Shown here: positions 10,269-20,919 of the stretch, in pieces
How the letters are laid out: every line of letters begins with the position of its first letter
Position numbering within the stretch: the stretch's first letter is position 1
Assembly: GCA_030568195.1 (NCBI GenBank)
Contig: JAJLTO010000003.1
Span: 208,501-272,500 of the forward strand
Source of the DNA: Dipodascopsis uninucleata var. uninucleata
Lineage: Eukaryota > Ascomycota > Lipomycetes > Lipomycetales > Lipomycetaceae
Reading direction: 5' to 3'
Length of the DNA: 64,000 nt
Made by a program: the position numbers and the translations under genes
The notes under the pieces: model-generated
What the model was told of the DNA's origin: nothing
Database searches by the model: none
What the model saw: only the letters and a program-made list of their open reading frames with translations

Positions 10269-10803
10269 CTATGATCGCTTATGGAATGTTCGTGTATAAT
10301 GCTGTGCTTTATCAGGTAGATAAACCTTCATGGAATGGCACAGCATTCGAACGGTGAGATCGAAGTCGTTGTAAAATCGCGAATGCAGATTCGATTCTAG
10401 TAATTTTGATGCCCCTATTGTTGATCTTCCATTAAAATAATTAGCAGAGAAAACGACGCAATAGTAAGAGCCTCGTGACTAATAAAGCAACGCCTACTTA
10501 ATTGGTTTAACTCTTCTATCTATTAACTTACCTTTGTTTGTATTTAAACTGTCTGGACCATGCGGTGTGCAAAATATTTTTAACTACTCGGTGCTCCATT
10601 CCGCGGTATTCCTCGGCTCTTTGAAGCATTGACAGAGTATTTTTGAACCATAAACTGTCATATTTTAATTGAGGATCTCGAAACATATTACGCGTGATGT
10701 CTAGAAAAAGGTACTTATATGGCGCTTTTCTCTTCACAATTCGTCTGCCGGTTCGCAATATGTGCCTGTATAGACTACAAACCTCGCCTGTACTAAGGAC
10801 CAT
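10269..10803 (-). CDS. LYR-motif protein, DUF1763-like, probably mitochondrial
   Basis: Two exons are inferred: 10803-10532 and 10425-10269, giving 142 residues. The N-terminus VCSLYRHILRTGRR carries the Leu-Tyr-Arg motif of Complex1_LYR proteins. It is followed by basic helices and RGMEHRVVKNILHTAW, like fungal DUF1763 proteins. The second exon was chosen because a CTAAT branch-like site precedes an AAG acceptor. The resulting FYNDFDLTVRMLCHSMKVYL fits the C-terminal pattern I recall for that family. LYR proteins usually act with acyl carrier protein as assembly or Fe-S factors in mitochondria; the specific target here is unknown. The ATG at 10803 was preferred over an upstream TTG in the same frame. 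Family placement rests on memory of motif spacing. Confidence 0.72.
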
Positions 10804-11557
10804 GCCAATCAAACATACAAGTTTAGGATCATGAGATAATCCTGTAGTCGTGGATGAGTAGCTGTATAGCCTGTATTAGTAAGATCATCTACGTTATGAT
10901 CGTTCGAAGCTAACGAATTGTTGGCTGTTGGGATCCATTCCCCTACATCTTCCTCAGAAAGTTCAAATTCTGATTCTTGTGGGCATTCAAGAAAACATTC
11001 GACTGCTTCGCACGTGATGAAGATACATCAAGGGGGATTTAAGGTTCAGACGTTGCATGGTTTATAGTGAGAATATGATCGATATATGTAAGCAGAGCTT
11101 AAAATTTGTCTGGCGTAGATACTTTAAAATGCCATCAGTTTGTGATGGAAATTCTCATCAGTTAATAGTCCCAATCTAGTCCAGAAAACATGCAGATGTT
11201 ATAGTATTTGCAACTACACAGAAGAAGAGGAGGAAACAAATACCGAAGAGGCGGAAACAGAGACTGGATAAGAGTAATCAGAGTAAAAACAAAATTCCGT
11301 TCTAACATAGTCAAATTATTTCGACTGAAGTGTCTCAAACAAGAGTTAAGGACAAATTTGGTGCGCTTCACAGAGGTCGCATTCGAAAAGCGATTTCTGC
11401 TACGCTTTAACAGTGGCCAGTCTGTGGAAGCCACGAGTCTTCCAGAATAGAGGCTCGCAACATCCGTTAGGATAAATTGTTAAATCATTCATATACAATA
11501 GTTAGATTAGAAAATCAAATTTCTAATTTGAAAATCTTTGCTTAGAAATTTGAAGTA
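10804..11557. other. Spacer between LYR gene and CHY-RING gene
   Basis: This is the divergent promoter region of the LYR protein gene (minus) and the CHY-RING gene (plus). The minus strand at about 11050-10809 keeps an unbroken, acidic reading frame in a different phase from the LYR gene, reported as a finding. No other gene is supported. Confidence 0.5.
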
Positions 11558-13573
11558 ATGGCTAAGACAGAGCGCTCGCAGAGGACAAACTACATACCGC
11601 AAATCTCGAATATAGGTGGTTTTCCGCCACTACGGTCTCTTCGTCTATTAGATATCCTTCCACGACGCCGTTTTCAGATGTATTTCGGTGACTCGTTCTG
11701 CGTCACAGACTCCGAAACTACTTCCGAACATGGTGCTCCTCAAGGTTCAGAACAACAGCATGGGCTGTCCGACGACAACCAAGTCACGTCACCAGACTAT
11801 ACTGCAAACTCCGATGACAGAATAATAACGCGCCTGGCACTATCATTTCCGGCACCTTTAGCTACTTTCTTGAGCTCCAGACCCCAGTTAATGTCTATTC
11901 CGACCTCATGGCCAACTCCGCCATCTATGTCTATACCAGTGTCCCTACCGGTTTCACTACCGGTTTCACTCCCAGATGCTCTTTCATCCTTATCACCATT
12001 TTCAGATCCTTCCTTTTCTTTTTCACGCTATTTGGTCAATTATCTATTTCCACAATCAGAATTTATTGATGATGACATTGATACGGGTTATGCTGATTCA
12101 GCTGGTTTTAGTAATACGTCGGCTGACAGATCTGAGACTGAAAGCGTCAGTTTTAATGAAGAATCTCGATCATCTCGTTCATCTCATTCGCGAGCAACTG
12201 ATTCAAGATCTCGTCTAGCTAGCAGGTCTCGCACACGGAATAGACATTGCACTACGGGTGCTCCGCAAGGATCCTCTTCGACCTCGGCTCAGGACAAGCG
12301 CAGCGACCTCGTGGAGCTTAGAGCAGAGGATCTTGAAACGAAGCAGCAAGAGCTTAGAAGACGAATACTAGCTATCCGGGATATGACTATATCCGAACGT
12401 GATAGAGCTTTTAAAATGCATCGAGTTATGACAGAGGATTACTACAGATTGCGTATGGCGTCTCGAATGGCACTAGATAACGAAGGCGAAGATTTAAATG
12501 ACTTGGAAGTTGATGGGGAGCTGTATATGGTAGATGAGATGGGTGAATTTAAGTATCCAAGCTGGTTTGATGAAGAAAACGGGGTTTTAGGATGTCCACA
12601 CTATCAAAGAGGTTGCAGAATACAGTGTTCTCAATGCAAGCAATGGTATTCTTGCCGCTTCTGCCATAATGAGATCGAAGATGACCATGAACTTATACGA
12701 CATGAGACAGAGCGCATGCAGTGTATGCACTGCTTCCTGGAGCAGCCAGCAGCGCAAGATTGTCATGGCTGTAACGCAAGATTGGCAAGGTATTATTGTG
12801 ATAAATGCAAGCTTTGGGATGATGATCCAGATAAGTCTATTTATCACTGTGGTGATTGTGGAATCTGTAGAATTGGCGAAGGTCTGGGAAAGGATTTTTT
12901 TCACTGCAAGACCTGCAATGTTTGTATGTCTATTAGCCTGGAGAATTCCCATAGATGTATTGAACACTCTACTGAATGTGACTGTCCGATCTGTGGGGAG
13001 TATATGTTCACAAGTAAGATGACGGTTGTGTTTATGTCATGTGGTCACTCTATCCACCAGAAATGTTATTACGAACACACAAAGAATTCGTACAAATGCC
13101 CTACTTGTGCTAGATCTATTGTTAATATGGAAGCTCAGTTCCGTCTTCTAGATCGTGAGATTGAGCGACAGCGTCTGCCACTACCATATGATCAATGGAG
13201 AAGCGTTATTGTATGTAACGATTGCTCTGGCAAGAGTAACGTTCCTTTCCACTTTTTGGGATTGAAATGTGACAATTGCAAGTCGTATAACACGGCGCAG
13301 ATGCGACTTATCAAGCCAGAAGAGTTTTTGGATGCAAGTGCCCAAGATGAAGCGCATGCGGAGGAAATGAATGCTCATAATGAGCAAGAGTTAAGTGAAG
13401 CTGGAAACTGGGATTCAGAGGACGTGAGTCAGCCAGGGCCCTTAAGGTCTGTGGCGGATAGCCATAATCCGAATTCGCCTCATTATCGTGATCCAGTAGA
13501 GCATCTTCTACCGGCAGAGGATGTGTTTGAGGGAAGCAACGATATTTTGATCTTTTCCCGTTCAACCGAGTAG
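11558..13573 (+). CDS. CHY-type and RING zinc-finger E3 ubiquitin ligase (RCHY1/PIRH2-like)
   Basis: A single exon encodes 671 residues. The C-terminal half has the three zinc modules of the PIRH2/RCHY1 family in order. The CHY zinc finger (from about residue 345) includes GCPHYQRGCRIQCSQCKQW and CRFCHNEIEDDHEL. The CTCHY segment includes YYCDKCKLWDDDPDKSIYHC and CHDC-like GDCGICR. A RING-H2 domain (about 474-520) reads CPICGEYMFTSKMTVVFMSC-GH-IHQKCY. A zinc ribbon ends the set with CNDCSGKSNVPFHFLGLKC. Such proteins act as E3 ligases with an E2 enzyme in nucleus and cytosol. The N-terminal 340 residues are Ser/Pro-rich and disordered, with two tandem PVSLPVSLP-type repeats and an RS-like run. 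A helical segment before the CHY finger may be a coiled coil. Confidence 0.93.
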   Translation: MAKTERSQRTNYIPQISNIGGFPPLRSLRLLDILPRRRFQMYFGDSFCVTDSETTSEHGAPQGSEQQHGLSDDNQVTSPDYTANSDDRIITRLALSFPAPLATFLSSRPQLMSIPTSWPTPPSMSIPVSLPVSLPVSLPDALSSLSPFSDPSFSFSRYLVNYLFPQSEFIDDDIDTGYADSAGFSNTSADRSETESVSFNEESRSSRSSHSRATDSRSRLASRSRTRNRHCTTGAPQGSSSTSAQDKRSDLVELRAEDLETKQQELRRRILAIRDMTISERDRAFKMHRVMTEDYYRLRMASRMALDNEGEDLNDLEVDGELYMVDEMGEFKYPSWFDEENGVLGCPHYQRGCRIQCSQCKQWYSCRFCHNEIEDDHELIRHETERMQCMHCFLEQPAAQDCHGCNARLARYYCDKCKLWDDDPDKSIYHCGDCGICRIGEGLGKDFFHCKTCNVCMSISLENSHRCIEHSTECDCPICGEYMFTSKMTVVFMSCGHSIHQKCYYEHTKNSYKCPTCARSIVNMEAQFRLLDREIERQRLPLPYDQWRSVIVCNDCSGKSNVPFHFLGLKCDNCKSYNTAQMRLIKPEEFLDASAQDEAHAEEMNAHNEQELSEAGNWDSEDVSQPGPLRSVADSHNPNSPHYRDPVEHLLPAEDVFEGSNDILIFSRSTE

Positions 13574-16500
13574 ATTAGAGGAACATGTTAATGATATCTA
13601 TTGCATTAGAAGGCTTAGGTCTGAGGGGTATAATTAGGCCATCTTGGCCCACTACAATCGTTTTCCTACATTTTAATTATATAATAATATTCGTGCTATT
13701 GTTGACACTGCTGCAGTAGTCCGGATAACCGCTATTTGCGAGTAGCGTTCATGTTTGCGGATATATTTTACACATTTAAAAAGTTTTCTCGTATTGGCAA
13801 TAAGCATGAATTTCATTGCATGAAAAAGCAAGATTTTCTAGTGAAAGTTTTGTTGTCTTGCATATAGAATGAACTTTCCATCTGAACAGCTCATTAGAGC
13901 CAACTCTACTTTGGCGGAAGTACATGTCCGAGCGCAGGTACTAGATGAGATCACGCTATGATATATATGTGCATATATTTACTAGATACTGCATCGCTAT
14001 GCTTTTTATTGGTTAAGAACTAAATGGAGTATATTCATCGTGATCATTAAATAATATTTTGGAACACTTTGTAGTATTTAGTGGCGAGGGTGCATTCAGG
14101 TAGTTTTACGACTGTTACCGTCATATGCGAGGTTTTATCTTAGAATTCTTAGTATCATTTTAGTTTCTAATACTACTGTTATCAATTCATATATTATTTA
14201 ATACAGAATATTTATTGAACTTTTGCTTTGTGCGACGTCGTACTGTTGATCATGCTCTGATCTGGCATGGAGTATAAATTTCCTAGCTATTCTTTGAAGC
14301 GCTGCTATCTGATGTGCCCTTGCAGATGATTTCAGCAGTCAGCTTGCTGCGGTGGCTTCTTCCGGTCTAATAACCGAAATCTTGTCCATAACTTACCACT
14401 CAGGAAGAGACGCTGAGCACCAAAGACAGTAATAAGCTAACAGAGGCTGCATATCATCTGAAATCAGACGGTTCTGAGCTGCCCTGACTATTGTCCATGT
14501 GTCTGTAGTGCCGGGCACTTCCATCTTGCGAAGGCTTATGCTCTGTCCAGATCAGTTGGGACGGTAACTTAGATCCACATATGCCATTGGGATCAAGACA
14601 GCTAACGAAACACTAATGCTCGCGCGGTTTAATAGACTCTACTAGTTTTGTGCTCGAGAGCGTCCGTTCTTGGGTGCGCGGAGCCAACTACATTTAGGCG
14701 CAGTCATCTCAGCCGCTGCGGCCATCAGCCTCAACAGCGCGGATGCATAGTATTTGACAAAATCAAGGGGATTGTGTATGAACATGATTGCTAGGTGGAG
14801 AAGCACACTTGTCTACGCGTAATAATATTTTCGGCTACAAATAAGAGACGTTTCTGCTTTTGTAGCCAGGTATAGACATATGTATACGAAAAGACAGTAT
14901 CCAACTTTTTTCATGCCATAGAACAATAATATTACGTACTGTAGCATATTCATTGCCAGTGCTCACGATGATGGATGTAGAAATCCACATTGTTTATTGC
15001 CCATCTAATGTAATTGCCCAGTTTGTTTTGCTTACCCTACGAAATTACCACGCCCGCGTTCTGCTTAACTATCTACTCTTGCCTGTACCGTCTGTCCTAT
15101 AAAATCAGTGCTCAGCATTGTGATATCTGAGGACGCTCTACTTTTCTGGTCAATTGACTTTGGGATTCTGTATTCACCAGCAGGAGCGTGAATAAATAGA
15201 TCAGAATGAAATAGGGAGTAAAAGGTTTTGAGGACGAGTCGAAAGTCAGTATACTTTTGAGGTGTCAACAGACTACCCCCTAATGATATCCAATACGGAC
15301 GACAAACAAACCACCAGAGGCTTGACTTAAAATGCTAGAACTTTTCTCTTTGAAGTTAATATGATGATAATAACAATAACAATACCAAGAGACTGCGACA
15401 TTCTCGAATAGCATAAGTTAGACCACAGGGCCAGCTAAAAGGAGTGATCAGTGTCGAGAAACAAAAGGTCTGAAGTTTATGATGACACCCATATAACCAC
15501 ATGTATTAGGCTTACAAAATGTGAAGCCTATATAGCAACTCAAAGATGAATGAAGCATAATAAAATATATTTCTGAATAGTTTCACGACGGAAATGTGGC
15601 TATTTGACAGTATACTAGTCATCTTTATATTCGACGAAAGTAATATTCTCGATACCCGGAGAGAAGTCACCCTCGGACCTTCTGGAGCATGTGTACACAG
15701 ATCAGAGTCTATTAGTATAAAATACGTATTGTCGCAGAAATACCTTTTTTAGTGTATCTTTTTTTTTTAGACTATTCATCTTGGATTTAACTAATTAGGA
15801 CTTAGAGTCGTATTCACTTAGACCGCTTGCTATTTTAGTGATCATGATGTTTTATGTTCGAATGTGTATGTTCTTCGTCTATTCTTGAAGACAACAAATA
15901 TGGAAGGCATTGCACGAAATGAGGCACAGAATTCCCTACTTTGTTACTTCTAGCTACTATCATCTAAAGTCTGTTATCGGTAGCGCGGATTTTGAATAGC
16001 TAACAGTCCCTGATAGCAACTTGACTTGCTAGTAGTTGAGAGAAGATCGAACTTTCACGTCAAATGAGGTCTTACACTGTGTAAACATATCCAGTGTTTT
16101 GCACTCCTCTGGCACACTATTCTCTCATATGCTGGATATCGGTTCTCTTCTAGAGACACCGAAAATGTTAAAAAAAATTAGCGAAGCGAGAATTACCGAG
16201 ATTGAAAGCAAAAGAACGAAACTGATGGAGATCTGCTAAGAAAGTGGCCGCTAGAATGAAACTCGGACGCGATATCCTGGATAATCAGGAAAGATCAAAA
16301 CAAAAACTATAACAATATAAGAAAGTGGAAATACAGAATCTTACGAGTTAGTGTATCGGGTACGCCTGATCAACAGTAGACTACGGTGTACCATGTTTAC
16401 TTTCGGTCAGATAGCTTACCTTCCGTTTTCACTTCCATCGTCATTTCTTTCTTTTTTTTGCCAACACCAATAGAACAGCTATTGAATAACCGGTAGCATT

Positions 16501-17131
16501 CATTCAAATCAGCTCTGTATTGGTCTTTGCATGTCTGATCAGCAACTATATTTAGTATTAAAGTATAATTTGTCCTAGAAAGGATATCGACTGTCGCTAT
16601 AAGGAATCAAAATAGTGTAAGGCTACTTCGAGTGCACCATATACACTTTGTGCTCAAAGAAAAGCGGGTCTGTTTGTTTCTCTGCACATCCGAAAGTGTC
16701 TTCTCGCAATAAAACGGCGAAACCTGCCGCCTTTCCTTTAAAATAACGTCGATTCCTTGTATTTTATTTTTTTTATTTTGTTTTGATCTTTCTTTACTAA
16801 ACTCAAGTAAGTTGTGCGCTCATTCAGAGTCGTTCAGACGCTCGTTCATTTAATCTATTAATCTTCATCTATTTTTCCTCTGCACTCGCTTCTTACTGCT
16901 TCGACCTTTTTTGTTCTCTTTCTATTTCTTTCGTTGCTCGTTCACCTGTCCGACCGTTCTAATACGCAACTCATCGCTCGTCCATACTACGCATACAGAA
17001 GACGAAGATCGCAGCTAACGCAAGACGCATCGAGCTTGCAGTCGAAATTAATAAAAAATAGTAGCGCTAGTGGTGTAAAGCTGTTACATACAACTCTCGA
17101 TCCGCATTATCTCACTGGACCGTTATTTAAG
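13574..17131. other. 3.5-kb gene-poor spacer
   Basis: This long spacer between the CHY-RING gene and the C2H2 gene holds only short frames without family features. The part at about 14220-14760 is noticeably richer in G and C than its flanks but has no recognised RNA or protein. The last 350 bp are C/T-rich and probably form the promoter and 5' leader of the C2H2 gene; the frame upstream of its ATG is open back to 16934 but has no earlier in-frame ATG. Confidence 0.55.
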
Positions 17132-18685
17132 ATGGCGGCATCTATTCTTCCTGACTCCACCTCTAGTATGAGCAACCGCACTGACTCTGTTTCACCGGCC
17201 CTTGGACGTCCTGGGAAACGGACTTTTGACTGCACTTGGACTGGCTGTTCGAAGGTATTTTGATATATTTATTTTCTCATTCACTAGCTGTAAAATGGCG
17301 TTTGTTGTCTCTCCCGATGGATGATGTGTTATACTAATCACTTTTGCACTTCAGAGATTTACCCGCAAGTCTGACCTTCAAAGACATTATCGAATTCATA
17401 CACAAGAAAGACCTTTTAAATGTCCTTTCACTGGATGCGGGAAAGCTTTTATTCAGCGCTCTGCTCTTACTGTTCATGAGCGTACTCACACTGGGGAGAA
17501 GCCTCACTGTTGTACCTATCCGGGATGTAAAAAGAGGTTTTCAGATGTAAGTTCTTTTTTTTCTGAGTCTCAGACTCTATGGTCTCGCTCTTTGGAGATA
17601 ATAACCACTCGTTTACATTATGTGTTAATGTCTTGCTTCTATATCTATAGTCTTCTTCTCTTGCTCGTCATAGACGCACTCATATTGGCAGAGCGAACTT
17701 GGTATGCCGTATAGACTCTTGTGGACAGACCTTCTGTCGCAAAACTTCGCTTAAGAAACATATGCGTCTAGATCATGGAATATATCCGAGGACAGATGAA
17801 AATGATGGTAGTACCTTTTTGTTCGCTCTCCCTACAACTTCAGTCCATTCTATGGGATCTTCTTTACCATCTTCATCTGCATCCTCAGTTTCTTCATCCA
17901 GTGATACCTTCTCTTCGTATACATCTGGAGTACCTACTGTTGTCCTATCGGGCAGTGAAGCATCATATTCGGATATATCTATATATTCTAACTGCCATCC
18001 AAGCTATAGTGGGCCTGCAAGTAGCCGTGCCTCTCCTCTGTCTGCTATTCCTTCACAACCACGATACTACACTCTGGATAGTAGTCTATTCTCACAGCCG
18101 TCAGCACACTTGAATACTAATTCAGATACTGAAGATGAAGAGATAGATACTGAAGCTGAAGCAGAGGATGAATCAGACCACGTACAGGGTCAGGCTCAAT
18201 CTGGTACCGATAGGACATTTACGGAGAGCTTATTGAACTCTGACGCTGAGAATATTACTCGGAGCCAAGCATCTAAAGTAGCTCAATGTTCTGCAGCATA
18301 CGATGGTTATACTCAGAGTCATGGTCCAAAAAGATCACGGTTCCAACTACAGGACTTATACTTGAATAATTCAGCTACTGTACTTAATGGTTCTGGCATT
18401 AACGGTGTTTCCGGATCAACGAATTATTTCCCATCTTCAACAGGACTTGGGCTCGGACTAGGAGTTGGCTATAATGGCAATATTCCAGCCCCAATTAATG
18501 GTGTAAACAATGGAAACGGTATAGTTTCGCCGTCTGGTCCAAACACATTAATGTTGTCATCTTCAGTTCTAGGACAGCAGATTGGTTCAAGCTGCGGTCC
18601 ATTGGGTAGATACGAAGATATTGGCGCACTAGGGACACATCCACGTCTGTTCACGCAGTATGTACAACCATCGGAATGGATGTAA
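17132..18685 (+). CDS. C2H2 zinc-finger transcription factor, four fingers
   Basis: Three exons are inferred: 17132-17254, 17355-17546 and 17651-18685, all joined in phase 0, giving 449 residues. The fingers start near residue 36. Finger 1 reads [19 protein letters not shown], and splicing divides it between exons 1 and 2. Finger 2 is [19 protein letters not shown] with the linker TGEKPH. Finger 3 is [19 protein letters not shown], again split by an intron. Finger 4 is [19 protein letters not shown]. The long C-terminal half is Ser/Thr-rich with an acidic run ([14 protein letters not shown]), which may activate transcription. This arrangement is typical of fungal DNA-binding regulators; target genes cannot be told. 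The start is the first in-frame ATG; it follows a long pyrimidine-rich leader. Confidence 0.9.
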
Positions 18686-20919
18686 GTTAGGCAAGGAGAG
18701 GCCCAAATTCAGTCTAACAGATTACAATATCATTTCTGATTGGTACAAACTTTTAAGTTATTTGCTATGTAGTGTGTATTTGACTGTTTGTTTAGTTCTT
18801 TTTGGTTTACTGTCTGTTAATTTTACTGAATTTTGTTGTATTTTTGGGAGGTTGACAACTGGATAATCTATATATTTTCATCACTAAAATCAATCGCATG
18901 CAGGGCTGTTTGATTTAATTTGCCTGTTCTGCTTTGTACAGGTCCGTATTGTTTAACTATTAACTAATATTGTATTTTACTGTCAGGCTATCAATTAATC
19001 TTTTCTGTTAGTAAGCCAGGATGTACGGGTATCTGGGAAAGAGTTACTTCTGTTGAGCTGTCTATGCTATGTCCAGACGTGTATAATGCGTAGTCTAGTC
19101 GTTTCTGTGTATGCGAGTATGCGCTGGTGCTGACCTAATTCTGTTTGCTGTGAATTTTCTGTTCCTGGTTGAGGGTTTTGCTTAATAATACTCTATGCAC
19201 TCAATTAGTAATACAAAATCTGTAGAAATATTCTCTCCCATGCAGAGAAAAAAAAACATACTGATTGTGTAGGAAATTTCTCTTATTGAGGAAACTTCAC
19301 ATTGAGCAGTCTCATTGATGTAACTATCATAAGTTCTAGGCTCATTTAGGATGCTTACTCATTGTGAGGTATCGACTAGAAAAGCGTCTTTAGTGGCAGC
19401 ATGTAGTAGCAAAATCCTATGCAGCGTCTTATTATATGGACAAATCGACATTTGAATGATTATATACATCTACGTATTAATGACGAGTCGATGTTTAGTA
19501 TGATATAAGGCAAACATCAGTAGCTCGATCGTCGCTTTAGTTGTGTCAGTGAAAGCAATGTAGATGCTGCGCCGTCAGCACATGTGAGAATGGCATTCCT
19601 ATAGCATGACTTCCCCTCATTTAATTAATACGAAGTTGTGCATAGATTTACCATCACCCATTTGCTATACTGACATTTACCATGAGACCCGCCAAACTGC
19701 GCTGCGTACAAATAGACTAATGTAGAACGTAAAGTTTGGGGAGTCTGGAGAAATAAGAATGTAAGTTTTGTCACTAACCATTGCCGACACGGGCTGGCTT
19801 CTGCAGCAGGAACATTTATTTTTAGTTGTAGTCAGCCAACAATACAATCACTAAATAAAAACAAAAATATTTGCTAGTATGGACAACAAAACAATTATCC
19901 GATCTTGCTTATTCACATTACATTATATTCATATAAACCATATATGCACCAATAAGATTGTGAAAAGCGCGGGTTGCCTGTATTACCTGCATATTACTCA
20001 CATATTACATTATATTTATTTACGCCTCTTCCAAATATTCCACGCGCAAACTTCAGCACGGGAGACCCCAGCCTTAGTCCCGCCGACACGACACAGTACG
20101 ACTCTCGGTAAAGATCCTGGAAACGTGGAACTATATAAAGACAAGCCCACGAAAGAGGTTCTATTTCTTATTTTACTCTAGATGCACCTCAATTCCGAAC
20201 TACAAAGTGCTAGTGGACTAGACGAAGGACAAGTTGCCGACGGATCTTATTATATATAAGTTAAAGGATTACTACTCAACTTCTTACGTGGTTCTTGGAA
20301 GTCTACAGAAATTAGGACTTTTCGATCTTACTATATATTACATCTAATCCAACATTGATATAACGGATCTTCCATAGTTTCACTTCGTAGCTCTATTTTG
20401 ATTGAATTGAAGGATATTATCCAGATAATTGAAGTAGTTATTTGATCTGTTTTTAGCATATATCAGTACGCTATAATTGACGCAGTCACATACTTCATTT
20501 TGGATTTGCTAATTTACTACGGCCGTTTATTTGTAAGTACTTAAAAATATATTTGATCCTATAAGAATCCTTTGAGTTGGGTTGTCCTGGCTATGTTGAT
20601 ATTGTCATGCTAGTTATAAAGCGAGCAGTGGGTGGCTGGAACTCTCTATTTGGTACAAATTACTGACGCGGATCAACATTAAATTGTTTCTAGTTTTATT
20701 AATCATCTTTCCTTGAAATAATCCTCTTTAGTCATTATTATCTCTTGCAAGTTTTCGCGATAGACAGTAATTAGTTTCTACTTGAAATTAAGGAACAGCT
20801 TTACTACGGAGTAAATAGTCTGTTTGCGAGTTTAATTTGTAACTTGGTCCATATACCTTTATCTGTCTATTTTTTTAGACTTAGAATCCTTCGATTGATT
20901 ATTTATTATCACTATAATT
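18686..20919. other. 2.2-kb spacer upstream of YHM2
   Basis: This spacer carries the 3' flank of the C2H2 gene and the promoter of YHM2. Open frames are short, AT-biased and lack family features. No RNA gene was recognised. Confidence 0.55.

Noticed and set aside
10340-10400. TTCGAAT/TTCGATT sequences resembling B-boxes
   Set aside because: They lie inside or beside the second exon of the LYR gene, the T-stems do not pair and no A-box is found.
10425-10531. Earlier acceptors for the LYR second exon (after TATTAG or AAGTAG)
   Set aside because: They give a short tail with no family pattern, while the AAG acceptor at 10426 yields a 52-codon exon with the expected C-terminal motif.
19879-20181. 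100-codon frame in the YHM2 upstream region
   Set aside because: The composition is that of translated AT-rich DNA (His, Ile, Tyr) and no domain is visible.
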